A stretch of DNA of 64,000 nt from CAYNWT01 sp964450955 (GTDB lineage: Bacteria > Planctomycetota > Planctomycetia > Planctomycetales > Planctomycetaceae): contig CAYVFI010000036.1 in assembly GCA_964450955.1 (NCBI GenBank), positions 6,453 through 70,452 on the forward strand, written 5' to 3'. Positions within the stretch are counted from its first letter, which is position 1; each line of letters starts with the position of its first letter. The translations under genes were made by a program, and so were the position numbers. Under the pieces are notes generated by a model that worked only from the letters and a program-made list of their open reading frames with translations, searched no databases and was not told where the DNA came from. Of the stretch, positions 37,401 through 47,287 are shown in pieces.

Positions 37401-38816
37401 TTGATGAAACGACTGGCTGGATTAACTGCCCTGGTAATGCTGGGATTTGGATTCACGGTCTGTCACGCAAACGCGGCGGATAAACCGAACATCGTCTACA
37501 TTCTGCTGGATGATGCAGGCTACGGCGATCTGTCGTGCTACGGGCAAAACCTGTTTAGCACGCCCAACATCGACAAGCTGGCGGCTGAGGGAATGAAGTT
37601 CAATCAGCACTATTCCGGTTCCACAGTGTGTGCGCCGACACGGTGTTGTTTGATGACGGGAATGCACACCGGGCATTCGCATGTTCGAGGCAACCGCGAG
37701 ATTCAGCCGGAAGGTCAGGCTCCGATGCCAGCCGACATCGTGACGATTCCTCGCCTGCTGAAGAAGGGGGGATACACAACTGGTGCGTTCGGGAAGTGGG
37801 GTCTGGGTTCGCCAGGTAGTTCAAGCGATCCAAGTGAGCACTTCGACTGGTTCTTTGGCTACAACTGCCAGCGGCAGGCTCACACGTACTACCCCGATCA
37901 TCTTTGGAAGAACCGCGAAAAGGTCTTGTTGGATGGCAAGACATATTCAGAGAATCTCATCGCGGACGAGTCGCTTAAGTTTGTGCGAGCGAATAAAGAT
38001 AAGCCGTTCTTTCTGTTCCTGCCGGTGACCATCCCGCACGCGGCCATGCACGCACCTGAGGAATGGGTCGCGCCGTTTCGCAAGAAGTTTCCACAGTTCG
38101 AAAATAAGATCGGTAAGTACAAAGGCCCGCATGTGCAGAACCCAATCGCGGCGTTTGCCGGCATGATGACACTGCTGGACAGTCACGTTGGCGAACTGAT
38201 GGCGCTGCTGAAGGAATTGAATTTGGATGACAATACTCTGGTCATGCTGACCTCGGACAACGGTCCGCACCAGGAAGGCGGCCACGATCCGCGGTTCTTC
38301 AACAGCAACGGGCCTTTGAAGGGACACAAGCGTGATTTGTACGAAGGCGGTATTCGAGCGCCACTGATTGCTCGATGGCCGGGTAAGATCGCTGCCGGTT
38401 CAGAGTCTGAACTGGTCTCAGCTCACTGGGACATGCTGCCCACGTTTTGCGAAATCGCAAACGTGGGGGCACCGGCCTGTGATGGCATTTCGATGATGCC
38501 CGAACTGCTTGGCGATTCCGAAAACCAGAAGAAGCACGAATTCCTGTACTGGGAGTTCTACGAACGCGGTGGCCGTCGCGCGGTTCGGTTTGGTCGGTGG
38601 AAAGCTGTGCAGAATAATCTAAAGAGCACTCAGCAGGTTGACGGCATCGAGATCTACGATCTGTCGGCAGACATTGGTGAAGAGACCAACATCGCCGCTA
38701 AGAATCCTGAGCTGGTAAAACAAGCTCAGGATTACTTTGCCAGGGCGCACACTCCGTCTAAGTTCTGGCGGTTCGGCGCGAAGAAAAAGAACAAGAAGAA
38801 AAAGAAAGCTGCCTAA
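37401..38816 (+). CDS. Secreted type I sulfatase
   Basis: 471 aa with a signal peptide ending HANAA. The alkaline-phosphatase-like metal site DDAGYGD is near residue 37, and the sulfatase signature CAPTR starts at Cys77, the residue converted to formylglycine. Later motifs GAFGKWGLG and TSDNGPHQEGGHD supply the remaining metal and sulfate ligands. It removes sulfate esters, probably from algal polysaccharides, as in many marine planctomycetes. It ends in a lysine-rich tail. It has no sulfatase-maturing enzyme gene next to it. Confidence 0.94.
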   Translation: MMKRLAGLTALVMLGFGFTVCHANAADKPNIVYILLDDAGYGDLSCYGQNLFSTPNIDKLAAEGMKFNQHYSGSTVCAPTRCCLMTGMHTGHSHVRGNREIQPEGQAPMPADIVTIPRLLKKGGYTTGAFGKWGLGSPGSSSDPSEHFDWFFGYNCQRQAHTYYPDHLWKNREKVLLDGKTYSENLIADESLKFVRANKDKPFFLFLPVTIPHAAMHAPEEWVAPFRKKFPQFENKIGKYKGPHVQNPIAAFAGMMTLLDSHVGELMALLKELNLDDNTLVMLTSDNGPHQEGGHDPRFFNSNGPLKGHKRDLYEGGIRAPLIARWPGKIAAGSESELVSAHWDMLPTFCEIANVGAPACDGISMMPELLGDSENQKKHEFLYWEFYERGGRRAVRFGRWKAVQNNLKSTQQVDGIEIYDLSADIGEETNIAAKNPELVKQAQDYFARAHTPSKFWRFGAKKKNKKKKKAA

Positions 38817-38877
38817 GCGATTCCCCGTCGCACAGGACTTTGGTTGATTGCACGCCTAAATAAGCACGGCAGATTGG

Positions 38878-39783
38878 CTATCGAGACTTAGCGGCCGGTT
38901 GACTAAGTTTTGTGGACGAGTCGAAGTTCACGGTCATGCGTGTCTTTATCTTACGCCCGCCAACGTTCGCGCTGACTGATCCTCGTAGCCGGATCTTTTG
39001 AACGCGGTCTTCAACGCGTCCGGTTTTGGCGTCGAACCAAATGGTTCCGGTTGATGACTTAAGCGGCTTTAATTCGCCGCCTGTCACGATCGCGTTGGGG
39101 CCGGCAATGATTTCGACCGACAGTGGTTTGGTGTCGATCGAATGCAGCCTGCGACCGTTGAAGTCTTTGATGCCCTGATAAGTGAAGCCGATCTTCAGCT
39201 TCAGGCTTTGGTCGCCATCGATACGAATTTCTTCTTCACGTGCCCAGGTGTCGCCAGGCTTAACGGCTTTGTTGGGTAGCCAGTTGTTGGTTGTGGTACG
39301 TGCCGCGACCAGTGCGTTGGCCTTGAAACCGGCTTTGGCCGCGGCGTCAAGATTGGCAATCGATTCCGGATTGTCCACACCAGCGCTGGTGAGCTGATTG
39401 TCTTTGTCGAATACGTATGCCAGCTTTGCGTCAAGCTGCGGTTTGAAAATGGCCGCGGTCTGACCAGTCGGCTTCTTTGAATCGAACTCAACAGACTTTC
39501 CACGCGGTGGTCGAAGCTTCATCCGCATTTGCTTTGTGGTGCGAACAACCTTAATAGAACCGTCTGCCAGTCTGGGGGTCGTCACCACTTCTACCTGTCG
39601 GAACTGTTCTGCTTTCGTAGTCAGCTTCTGGCCCAGTATCGAAAAGCTGAAACTCAGTTTGGAAGTCGTGTCTTCAATGATATTAGTCGACGGAACCGGC
39701 TTGACGCGCAGTTCGACGGTTTGCGTTTCTTGAGCGAGGCAGGGGAGAGTGGCCAGAAAGCAGACAGCGGTCGCTCGTTTCAT
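38878..39783 (-). CDS. Secreted protein of unknown function (DUF6263-like)
   Basis: 301 aa from the ATG at 39783, which starts a signal peptide (MKRATAVCFLATLPCLAQ). The rest is beta-rich with WAREEEIRI, YQGIKDFNGRRLHSIDTK and GTIWFDAKTGRVEDRVQKI, resembling the DUF6263 group of planctomycete periplasmic proteins. There are no catalytic residues that I can name. The 3' end faces the convergent sulfatase gene. Confidence 0.7.
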   Translation of the reverse strand: MKRATAVCFLATLPCLAQETQTVELRVKPVPSTNIIEDTTSKLSFSFSILGQKLTTKAEQFRQVEVVTTPRLADGSIKVVRTTKQMRMKLRPPRGKSVEFDSKKPTGQTAAIFKPQLDAKLAYVFDKDNQLTSAGVDNPESIANLDAAAKAGFKANALVAARTTTNNWLPNKAVKPGDTWAREEEIRIDGDQSLKLKIGFTYQGIKDFNGRRLHSIDTKPLSVEIIAGPNAIVTGGELKPLKSSTGTIWFDAKTGRVEDRVQKIRLRGSVSANVGGRKIKTRMTVNFDSSTKLSQPAAKSR

Positions 39784-40401
39784 TTTGCATCCCCGAAGTT
39801 GGTTCTTTACTGCGAAGAGCATACCGACTTTGGCTGTTTGGTGTCCGTGGGAGCGGCAGTTTTGCGAGCCGTTTGATTGGAGCATTGGCGGCTTCTGTCT
39901 GGTTCTTGATGCTGCAAGCATCGCTGCTGCGCCGCGTTGTCGGTTCAGTGGATCCGCAGTGCCCACGCGATGCAGTCTGAATGGACTATCGAATCGGCAT
40001 GTGTTTCTTTCCCTTCAGTGGTCGCGCGGAGAGAGAGAGAGAGAGAGAGAAGTTTTCAGGTCGAAAAGGGCCACGCGGCAGATGTTCCCAACAGAATTAC
40101 CGGGGCTCGCTTCTGTGTAGACCGATTTACAGATGCGGCCACGTTTGTATAGATCTTGGCCTCTGAGAACGGAGCATTCGGTATATTTGTTTTAAATTAC
40201 CCAAAATCACTTACCCCGCGTCGAATACGAGCTACTCTTTTGCAGTCGGGCCAACTTGTACGCAGGCAGACCCCCTCACAGGGAGGACTCTCCTATCAAG
40301 CACAGCGATCCGCACAAAGCGACTCTGTGTTTGGCGTTTGGTAGTGGGTTTGCCTTCGGTACTTCAATCTGACCACAGATCGACCCGATAAGAGAGTTAT
40401 T
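39784..40401. other. Long intergenic region with a GA microsatellite
   Basis: No gene is supported over about 600 nt. At 40029-40050 there is an uninterrupted GA dinucleotide run of 11 units. The rest shows no RNA gene or long repeat. Confidence 0.6.
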
Positions 40402-40524
40402 ATGTCGCAACCTCAGACACACCCAGACGCTTCAGCTCGGCACGCAATGCTGGCCAACCTTCAAACCGAACGCGGTTCGAAGGCGGACAGTGAGAAAAGC
40501 CAAAAGGCTCCGGCCAAGCGTTAA
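40402..40524 (+). CDS. Possible 40-aa small protein
   Basis: ATG to TAA, 40 residues, preceded by AAGAGAG 6-10 nt upstream. The predicted peptide is hydrophilic, ends in KAPAKR and has no hydrophobic segment. A terminator follows at 40617. It has no homologue that I recognise, so it may be a real small gene or a chance frame. Confidence 0.35.
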   Translation: MSQPQTHPDASARHAMLANLQTERGSKADSEKSQKAPAKR

Positions 40525-40616
40525 AAAACAGTAGTGCGTCCTGTTTGGACCCATGGACCGACTTCTGCCTCCTTGCCATAAGCTGGCGACGGCAGGGCCT
40601 CTCACAACAAAACAAA

Positions 40617-40646
40617 AGCCCTGGCTCAATGCGCCAGGGCTTTTTT
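40617..40646. terminator. Intrinsic terminator between small ORF and Hsp20 gene
   Basis: The 9-bp perfect stem AGCCCTGGC/GCCAGGGCT with a 7-nt loop and six T residues serves plus-strand transcripts. The left flank AAAA gives a weaker U-run for the convergent Hsp20 transcript. Confidence 0.85.
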
Positions 40647-40676
40647 AATTCTGCCTGTCAAACAACGTGGTTCCGT

Positions 40677-41108
40677 TTAGCGGACTTCAATTTTGGTCGG
40701 CTTCACGGCTTCCTTCTTTGGCAGCACAATCCGCAGCACACCATCACGGTATTCTGCGTCCAGCTTAGCCACATCGATATCGTCGGTCAGTTTGACGGTT
40801 CGCTTGAACGAACCAAACCGCCGTTCGGTCCGATGCCACTTGATGTCGTCACTGGCTGCCACCGCACGTTCGCCAGTGACAGTCAGAGTTCCATCAGTGA
40901 ACTCAATGTCGAAGGCGTCGCTTTGCATGCCGGGTGCATCCAGATTCACTTCAAAGCCATCGGCGGACTCGGAAACGTTCATCGCTGGATTCCAGGTGGA
41001 AGACGTTTCCTTCACGTTCTTTGCGGTGTCCACAAGCTTGCCAAACAGGCCATCGAACTCGCGATCAAGATGATTGATGATGTCAAAAGGGTTAATTGTC
41101 TTAGTCAT
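40677..41108 (-). CDS. Small heat-shock protein, Hsp20 family
   Basis: 143 aa from the ATG at 41108, with GGAGA 6 nt upstream. The alpha-crystallin domain runs over residues ~45-140, with DGFEVNLDAPGM and the C-terminal strand YRDGVLRIVLPKKE. Hsp20 proteins are ATP-independent holdases that bind unfolding proteins. It lies 150 nt after a second Hsp20 gene in the same direction. Confidence 0.93.
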   Translation of the reverse strand: MTKTINPFDIINHLDREFDGLFGKLVDTAKNVKETSSTWNPAMNVSESADGFEVNLDAPGMQSDAFDIEFTDGTLTVTGERAVAASDDIKWHRTERRFGSFKRTVKLTDDIDVAKLDAEYRDGVLRIVLPKKEAVKPTKIEVR

Positions 41109-41258
41109 GATTGTCTCCATGTTGTTGGTTGAAATGGTGGCAGATTGTCTCAGATGGAACTCGTGTACCGTCAGTCCCTGGGTTCGAAGCACCGTTTGCG
41201 GCAACAATGGACCAGCCAGTCGCCTGGGTGCCCGCGAAATCCAGGGCCTGACAGGGCT

Positions 41259-41678
41259 CTAGTTGTTCTCGCCCGGTTCGTTGCGAACATCAATGCGAGT
41301 TGGCTGAGCTTCCTCTGCTTTCGCAAGTGTGATTCGCAGAACACCGTTTTCACAAACGGCGTCCAGCCCGGATGGATCAACAGTAAATCCAAGTCTGAAA
41401 GTGTGTTCGAGCTTCCCGTACGAACGGAAGTCCCGTCCGGCATTTGCTGCGATGTCCGGAACCTTGCGTTCTGCTTTGATCCGCAGAATGCCGTTCTCAA
41501 GCATCAGCTCGACGTCGTCTCTGTGAACCCCAGGTAGGTCCAGTTCTACGATCAACGCGGCGTCGGAATCGAAGACGGCCACACCGCGCGGCATCTCTGG
41601 CTGGAGGCCGATCGAGTGCTCAAAGTCCCGGCGAAGCCCGTCAAATGCGGCTCGTTGAGATGAGTTGAATGGAAACAT
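41259..41678 (-). CDS. Small heat-shock protein, Hsp20 family (first of the pair)
   Basis: 139 aa. The alpha-crystallin core reads LIVELDLPGVHRDDVELMLENGILRIKAERK, residues ~43-73, then YGKLEHTFRLGF, and AVCENGVLRITLAKAEE, ending QPTRIDV. It is preceded by a putative sigma-54 promoter at 41731-41745 and two palindromes farther up. It is the first gene of the Hsp20 pair and has diverged from the second. Confidence 0.92.
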   Translation of the reverse strand: MFPFNSSQRAAFDGLRRDFEHSIGLQPEMPRGVAVFDSDAALIVELDLPGVHRDDVELMLENGILRIKAERKVPDIAANAGRDFRSYGKLEHTFRLGFTVDPSGLDAVCENGVLRITLAKAEEAQPTRIDVRNEPGENN

Positions 41679-41730
41679 GGTAAGAACCCTCCGTTTGAGT
41701 CCAGGTACTGATGTGACGCAGGAGGGATAT

Positions 41731-41745
41731 ACAAACGGCGTACCA
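41731..41745 (-). promoter_or_regulatory. Putative sigma-54 promoter of the Hsp20 pair
   Basis: On the minus strand TGGTACGCCGTTTGT matches TGG(C/T)ACG-N4-TTGC except for the last base (T for C), with -24 GG and -12 G correctly spaced. Its start site would be about 41720, about 40 nt before the first Hsp20 codon. Confidence 0.5.
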
Positions 41746-41822
41746 ATTCCTCTTCAAATCGTGTAAGTGCAGCATGTGATTGGGTTTAGCGAAATGTCCT
41801 CGATGGCAGTCTCCATTGAAAA

Positions 41823-41871
41823 TGCCATGTTGGCACTGGTGGGGCTGCATCGGAAAGGTGCCAAGTTGGCA
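41823..41871. promoter_or_regulatory. Two TGCCA-N3-TGGCA palindromes upstream of the Hsp20 promoter
   Basis: TGCCATGTTGGCA (41823-41835) and TGCCAAGTTGGCA (41859-41871) lie 36 bp apart centre to centre, at about -109 and -145 relative to the predicted Hsp20 start site. This matches upstream activator sites for a sigma-54 enhancer-binding protein, but a repressor or other dimeric regulator is also possible. Confidence 0.5.
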
Positions 41872-41968
41872 TTTTGCTGCACTTTTGACAGTCTGCTACG
41901 CTGCGGCCGACACGACTATCGATAATGAATGTCAGGGGTCTGACTCGTCGCTGGCAACGACACTGAAA

Positions 41969-42053
41969 TGTAGCCGACTCAGGCCCTGAGTCGGCCTGGC
42001 GCAGCCTTCGTCGCCATGCGACGAAACTGGCTGAGGGCCTCAGCCAGCTACAT
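41969..42053. repeat. REP-type palindrome
   Basis: tgtagccgactcaggccctg and gagggcctcagccagctaca flank an inner hairpin ttcgtcgccatgcgacgaa. It belongs to the same family as 9830-9946 and lies between the giant surface gene and the Hsp20 regulatory region. Confidence 0.75.
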
Positions 42054-42082
42054 TTCTGCCTGACACTTACCGCACCACTACT

Positions 42083-45000
42083 TTAGAGCAGTTCCCACCA
42101 TTCTGTGTCCAGGCGGTCTTCCAGCTTGTCAGCGACCGCGGCGAAGAACACATCGTCCAGGTCGTTGCCATTGGCAGTGTCGTTGTTCGAATCGTCAAAC
42201 ACTGTCTGAGGGTCGTCGCGGTCGGCACCGACCAGGAATGCCGTGTTCAATCGATCGCTGGTCTGGCCGGAATCGCCGCGAACGTTGGAGAGCCGTTCTG
42301 CGTGGGTCCGCGCAGAAGACCATTCGGCGACAATTGAAATGAGTTCACCGCGGGTCAGTGTCGAACTTCCGGTGACGATGATGTCTTCGCCGTCACCACC
42401 ACTGATGGTGTCTCGGCTGATACCGCCCAGCAGCACATCGCGCCCGGCGCCACCTTCAATGCTGTCGTCCTGCTGTTCTCCATCAATCAGGTCGTTGCCT
42501 TCGCCGCCAACCAGACGGTCACCACCGGTTCCACCGAACAGCATGTCGTTCCCGGGTCCGCCTTCCAGGTAATCAACCTTTGAACCGCCATTGATGCTGT
42601 CGTCGCCGGTTCCGCCGATCAGTGAATCAAGGCCGCCACCACCGCTTATTGTGTCTTCACCCGCCTGGCCGTAAATCGTATCCGCGCCGTTACCTGCGCG
42701 AAGCCGGTCGTTGCCGTTGCCGCCTTCGGCAATGTCGACGCCGGAGGCAGTGGAGAGTAAATCGTTACCGTCATTTCCAAATACCGTGTCGCGGCCGCCA
42801 CCACCACTGACCGTATCATTGGCCAGGCCGCCTCGGAACAAGTCATTGCCGCCAAACAGTCTTGCTCGAATCTTGACGGTGACGGTCTCAGCGACAATCG
42901 TGTCGTCGCCCTTGAACACGTCAATGTTAATACGTTGGTAGTCACTGGTAGAGAACTCAAACATCTCGCCGTTCAAATCGACCATCAGTTGATCACCGGA
43001 TTCCACGGCCGAGACGTCGTCGTTTTCATCAGTTCCGTTAACAATCAGTGTGGTGAAATCCAAAAAGACAGGTGAGTCATTGTCAACAGAAATCGCGGTT
43101 GCAATTTGATGGTCAAGGCCATCGAAGCCATCGTCCGAACCAGCCTCGTTAATAGCGAACGTAATGTCCGTTAGTCGTCTGCCATCCCGAACCCCATCGT
43201 CGACTGCGGAAACAATAACCGTTTGGGCGGTGTCCCAGTTGAACGGAGTAAACACCAGTTGGGCAACATTCACCGTTGCTTCAGCGGTATCCGCACTGGA
43301 CACATCAATCACAACATTCGAGGTAGGAGCGGCCAGTAGCACAACGTCAACAGTGTCCGTCTTGCCGGACTCTTTGATCAATGTGTAGCCACCGCTCTCA
43401 GTCACCTGAAAGCCGCCGGATTCGTTATCGGTTACGTCGACAGACACTGACTGGCTGTCGAAGCCTGCTGCTGATGCGGTTAGCGTCACCACAACGGTTC
43501 CATCGACGGCCAAATCGTCGATGGCGTCGATCGGAACATCCACGGAAGCCACGTTTGCTGGCAGAGTGACCGTGGCAGGCAGTGTGGCTTCACTGGCGTC
43601 ACTGCTTGCCAGGTTTACAACAAGTGCGTTGGCTATCGAGCCGCTACGCGTGACCGTCAGCGACGCGGCATTGTCGCCATCGCCTTCGCTAAACGAACCA
43701 GGGTCAACGGACACGCTAAGCGACTGGTTACTGACCGGAACCTGCACGGTAACCGACGATGTTCCGGAATCGTCAACGGTCACGACAGCCGGGTAGGACA
43801 CACCGTCGTATTGCACGATCACATTGTAGTCACCCCTAAACACGTCGGCGGAAACCGCTCCGGCCTGCGTTGTGCCACGCGTATCGCTCCACCATTCACC
43901 GAACACCAAATCCTCATATGCCTGACCGTTTGGCTTCACACTGAAGTCCGCTCGGTACAACGCCGCATCCGGCAGCCAGTGTGCGTTCTCCCAGAATCCC
44001 CAGTGCAGAAACTCTTCCACGGACGGCTGGCTGAACGCCATCGTCAGATAATCGCGGAGATAGTCAGCCTGAAGCTGTTCGTCCTTTGTGTTGACATCGA
44101 ACTCAGTGATCGCGATTTGCGTATCGAATTCTGTGTTGTACGACTCAAGCAGGTCCGCAAAAACCGTGATGTCTGTCAGGTTCGCGTCGTTGTAGTGGCT
44201 CTGTTCACCAATGATGTCCAGCAACCCGGCGTCGTTAAGTTTGCCCAACCAGTAGTCGAAATTGTTGCGGTGAGCCGTGTTGCTGCCGTTAGAAGCGAAG
44301 ATGCCAAAGTCGTTGAGAGCCAGCAGAGCATCCGGGTCGATGTCGCGAATCTGCTGGTACCAATCCACGACGATATCGTCACCAAGTATGTCCATCACGT
44401 CGTGGTTCGTGAACGGTTCATTCACAACGTCCCATTCAAGGGCCTGACCCTGGAATGTGTTCGCGACATCCGCGATTCGGGCTTCGATGGTCGCCGTTAG
44501 CCATGCGTTCGCCGATGACTCACCATCGTTGACCAATCGAGAATCATACTCGTTCCAAACACTGTCGGGCATGCGTTCCCGGCTTGGCCAAATCGCGTTG
44601 TGGCCTCGTAGGTACAGGTCGTTCTCCACCGCAAACTCGGCCGCGTCCAGCGCCCTCTGGCGATCCTGCACCATGCCTGGCCACTTGTGCGAGTTCTCCA
44701 GAACCGCCGCATTGAACAGTCTGTTGATCTCACTTTGGTACTTGAGCGCCTGTTCGGTTCCGTTCGGATCAAGCTTGGCATCAAACGCGTTGATAGCAGA
44801 ACCGAACTTAAACGCGTGCTTGTCCTGCCGAATGTTAACCACCGCTCCGTCCAGTGGGTTGTTGTCAGCATCGACCACGTTAACGGTCACCAGGCTTTTG
44901 CGTTCGTTCTCAATACGGCTGCTGGCGTCGTCGCGCCACAGGTCATCAGCGTCACGGCCGCCGTACGTTGCGGCCGGGAACTGCTTTGGCAAGTCGTCAA

Positions 45001-47287
45001 TATTGGCGTTGTTGCTGAGGTTCTCCCATTTCAGTCCACCAATTTGAATCGTCTGGATTCCGTGCCCAACGTTAAACACAAACTGCAGGCCGCCCGGATC
45101 AAAGTTGTCAGTCGATGTGATGTCGTAGCTAAAGGACTGCCAATTTGAAGTCAGGTCGATTTGTTGATTAAACAGCGATGCGAATGTGTCGGTTCGCTGC
45201 ATCGTCAGACCCGCTTTCGGATCTGCTCCGGCGATTGACCTGGCGAAAAATTCAACACGCATAGTGTCGCCATTGCTGACGCCCGCTTCGTTGTTCTCAA
45301 GTGCCTGAATGTGCCACACCTGAGAAGGCACGGTGTGCGTATCGACTTCGTATGCCACGTCAAAGGTCTGATTATCAATCGGAACCGTTTGAGCCGTCCC
45401 CCACGTTCCGTTGATGTTGTTGAGCCGCAAATTTGTTTCCGGCGCCAACGATCGAGGTGGTCCGTAGTTCAACAAACTGAACTCAGCAAACTGCAGTGTT
45501 TGAATCTGGTGCCCAAGATGGAACCCAAAGCTGGCTTCGCCAATTGCGTAGGTCTCTGCTGCGTAAAACGGAATCTGAATCCGTTCCCAGTCGGTGCTAA
45601 CAGGGATTCCCTGACTCAACGACTTTGTGAAGGGGCTGCCGGCTCGTTCGAAGATGGCCGATATCTCGCCCGGGCCACCAATTGACTTGACGTAGAACTC
45701 AGCAAACAGGATGTCGCCTTCCGTCACAGGCGCGTCGATTGTTTGACGTAGCTGCGAACTAAACAGGTTGGCCGGTTGGCTGGTGATAGCCGCCTGAATA
45801 ACGTTGCCGAATGTGGCATCGTTTTCCGTTGTGAACGTACCGCCAAAGTGATCGAAGTCGCTAAGGGCAGAACCAGTCCAAAGCGACGAACCGCCTGCAG
45901 GGGCATCAACGTTGTCCTGAATTTGTCCGTGAACGGTTCGCTGGCTCTGCAGGCCAACGTCGTAGTCCGGACCAGCTGTTAATTCGACAACGACGGATTC
46001 ATCGCCCTCAAGGTTGCTGTCAACCAAAGGTGTAACGGACAACGTCGCCGAAGATTCCCCCGCGGGAATGGTGATAGTGCCTGGCAATGCTGCGTAGTCG
46101 GTTCCATTAATCGCATCACCGCGCGTCGAGTAGCTCACGATCAGCGGATTCACGTTGCTGCCGCCTTCGCGAACAACAGTAAACCGCGCGCCGGATGGAG
46201 CACCTTCGGAGACGTTTGGTTTATTGGAAAAAATTCGCACAGTCGATCGCACGGGCGACAAATACTCGCCCGCAATGACCTCAGTCGTCGTTGAACTCGG
46301 TAACTGCCAGCCGACTGCCAGGTGATCATCACCGCTGGCTTCTTTGTGCAACGCTTCAATGTAATAGCTCTCGCCGGCAACCAATGTGATCGCGGCTGAC
46401 GTCTGTTGCGGCGATGCATCAAATTCACGCGGGCCAACAGCGGAATCGACCTGAGCGATAAGTTGTCGGTTCGTGGGGTCGGTCGAATGACTTAACCAAA
46501 GTTCTGCGCTTTCGTCGGCGGCGATTGAAAAGCGATACGGGCCGGTCTCCGGAGCATGGACAAGCCCGCGGATGCGCTGTCCGAAGTTGTTGCCCGCGTT
46601 TGCGTTGGCTTCGAAGGTGGAAAGTGTTCCGCCCAGGTTGGGGCTGGCCGGGTAACTTGCCGCGGAAGTTAAATCGGAAACAGAGTTCCCGCTGATGCCG
46701 GTAAACTGATCCACAGAAATAGAACCGCGTGACGCCGGATGCAGTCGCTCAGTGGGAACCACCTGCTGTGGTTGCGATGGACTACTCCATTCCAACATCA
46801 CCGAAGCATTGCCGGTTCCTTCCCGATACTCCAGTTGAATGTCGTATCGACGACCAGCAATCAAATCGATGGTCTCTGTTTCGTTAGCTACGCCGCTGGC
46901 GTCAAACTGATTGACCAACAGTTGCCCATTCACCCACAGCCGCGCGCCGTCGTCGGCGTTGACGATGAAGCGATAAGCTTCGGTGAACTGCGCCTCAACC
47001 TGGCCCGACCACCTGACGGAAAAGGTGTCACTGCCAATGGACGCGGCCGGCGAACCTGTGCCCCAATCGAAATCGATGTCACCGTCCTGGCGAGTCACCG
47101 TGACTCCCGTCAGATCGGGCGAATCGAAGTACTGTCCTAACAAGCCAGTGCCGGCAGTGGTCGCGCTTAGCAACGCGCGGGCCTCCAGGGCTTCCACTGA
47201 ACCGACCTTTACGCGCCCTCTGCGCCGAACCCCGAGTCCCATAGATCTGCCCCTGGCTGCATGAGTGTCGATACCCGCTTGGTTCAT
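42083..47287 (-). CDS. Giant secreted multidomain protein: PA14, Calx-beta, GH10 xylanase-like, RTX repeats
   Basis: 1734 aa. The N-terminus has the planctomycete secretion signature (VEALEARALLSATT). Next come two PA14-type carbohydrate-binding modules (about 45-190 and 190-345), a Calx-beta domain (~350-460), two jelly-roll CBM-like segments (~465-760) and a GH10 glycoside hydrolase (~770-1150). The acid/base Glu957 is in DVVNEPFTNHD and the nucleophile Glu1062 in ITEFDVN. After more Calx-beta and linker sequence come RTX calcium-binding nonapeptides (GGxGxDxL type, ~1395-1640). It is probably a surface or secreted beta-xylan-degrading protein. Confidence 0.9.
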   Translation of the reverse strand: MNQAGIDTHAARGRSMGLGVRRRGRVKVGSVEALEARALLSATTAGTGLLGQYFDSPDLTGVTVTRQDGDIDFDWGTGSPAASIGSDTFSVRWSGQVEAQFTEAYRFIVNADDGARLWVNGQLLVNQFDASGVANETETIDLIAGRRYDIQLEYREGTGNASVMLEWSSPSQPQQVVPTERLHPASRGSISVDQFTGISGNSVSDLTSAASYPASPNLGGTLSTFEANANAGNNFGQRIRGLVHAPETGPYRFSIAADESAELWLSHSTDPTNRQLIAQVDSAVGPREFDASPQQTSAAITLVAGESYYIEALHKEASGDDHLAVGWQLPSSTTTEVIAGEYLSPVRSTVRIFSNKPNVSEGAPSGARFTVVREGGSNVNPLIVSYSTRGDAINGTDYAALPGTITIPAGESSATLSVTPLVDSNLEGDESVVVELTAGPDYDVGLQSQRTVHGQIQDNVDAPAGGSSLWTGSALSDFDHFGGTFTTENDATFGNVIQAAITSQPANLFSSQLRQTIDAPVTEGDILFAEFYVKSIGGPGEISAIFERAGSPFTKSLSQGIPVSTDWERIQIPFYAAETYAIGEASFGFHLGHQIQTLQFAEFSLLNYGPPRSLAPETNLRLNNINGTWGTAQTVPIDNQTFDVAYEVDTHTVPSQVWHIQALENNEAGVSNGDTMRVEFFARSIAGADPKAGLTMQRTDTFASLFNQQIDLTSNWQSFSYDITSTDNFDPGGLQFVFNVGHGIQTIQIGGLKWENLSNNANIDDLPKQFPAATYGGRDADDLWRDDASSRIENERKSLVTVNVVDADNNPLDGAVVNIRQDKHAFKFGSAINAFDAKLDPNGTEQALKYQSEINRLFNAAVLENSHKWPGMVQDRQRALDAAEFAVENDLYLRGHNAIWPSRERMPDSVWNEYDSRLVNDGESSANAWLTATIEARIADVANTFQGQALEWDVVNEPFTNHDVMDILGDDIVVDWYQQIRDIDPDALLALNDFGIFASNGSNTAHRNNFDYWLGKLNDAGLLDIIGEQSHYNDANLTDITVFADLLESYNTEFDTQIAITEFDVNTKDEQLQADYLRDYLTMAFSQPSVEEFLHWGFWENAHWLPDAALYRADFSVKPNGQAYEDLVFGEWWSDTRGTTQAGAVSADVFRGDYNVIVQYDGVSYPAVVTVDDSGTSSVTVQVPVSNQSLSVSVDPGSFSEGDGDNAASLTVTRSGSIANALVVNLASSDASEATLPATVTLPANVASVDVPIDAIDDLAVDGTVVVTLTASAAGFDSQSVSVDVTDNESGGFQVTESGGYTLIKESGKTDTVDVVLLAAPTSNVVIDVSSADTAEATVNVAQLVFTPFNWDTAQTVIVSAVDDGVRDGRRLTDITFAINEAGSDDGFDGLDHQIATAISVDNDSPVFLDFTTLIVNGTDENDDVSAVESGDQLMVDLNGEMFEFSTSDYQRINIDVFKGDDTIVAETVTVKIRARLFGGNDLFRGGLANDTVSGGGGRDTVFGNDGNDLLSTASGVDIAEGGNGNDRLRAGNGADTIYGQAGEDTISGGGGLDSLIGGTGDDSINGGSKVDYLEGGPGNDMLFGGTGGDRLVGGEGNDLIDGEQQDDSIEGGAGRDVLLGGISRDTISGGDGEDIIVTGSSTLTRGELISIVAEWSSARTHAERLSNVRGDSGQTSDRLNTAFLVGADRDDPQTVFDDSNNDTANGNDLDDVFFAAVADKLEDRLDTEWWELL

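Noticed and set aside
41160..41258. RNA thermometer between the two Hsp20 genes
   Set aside because: No hairpin that masks the ribosome site of the second gene could be drawn convincingly.
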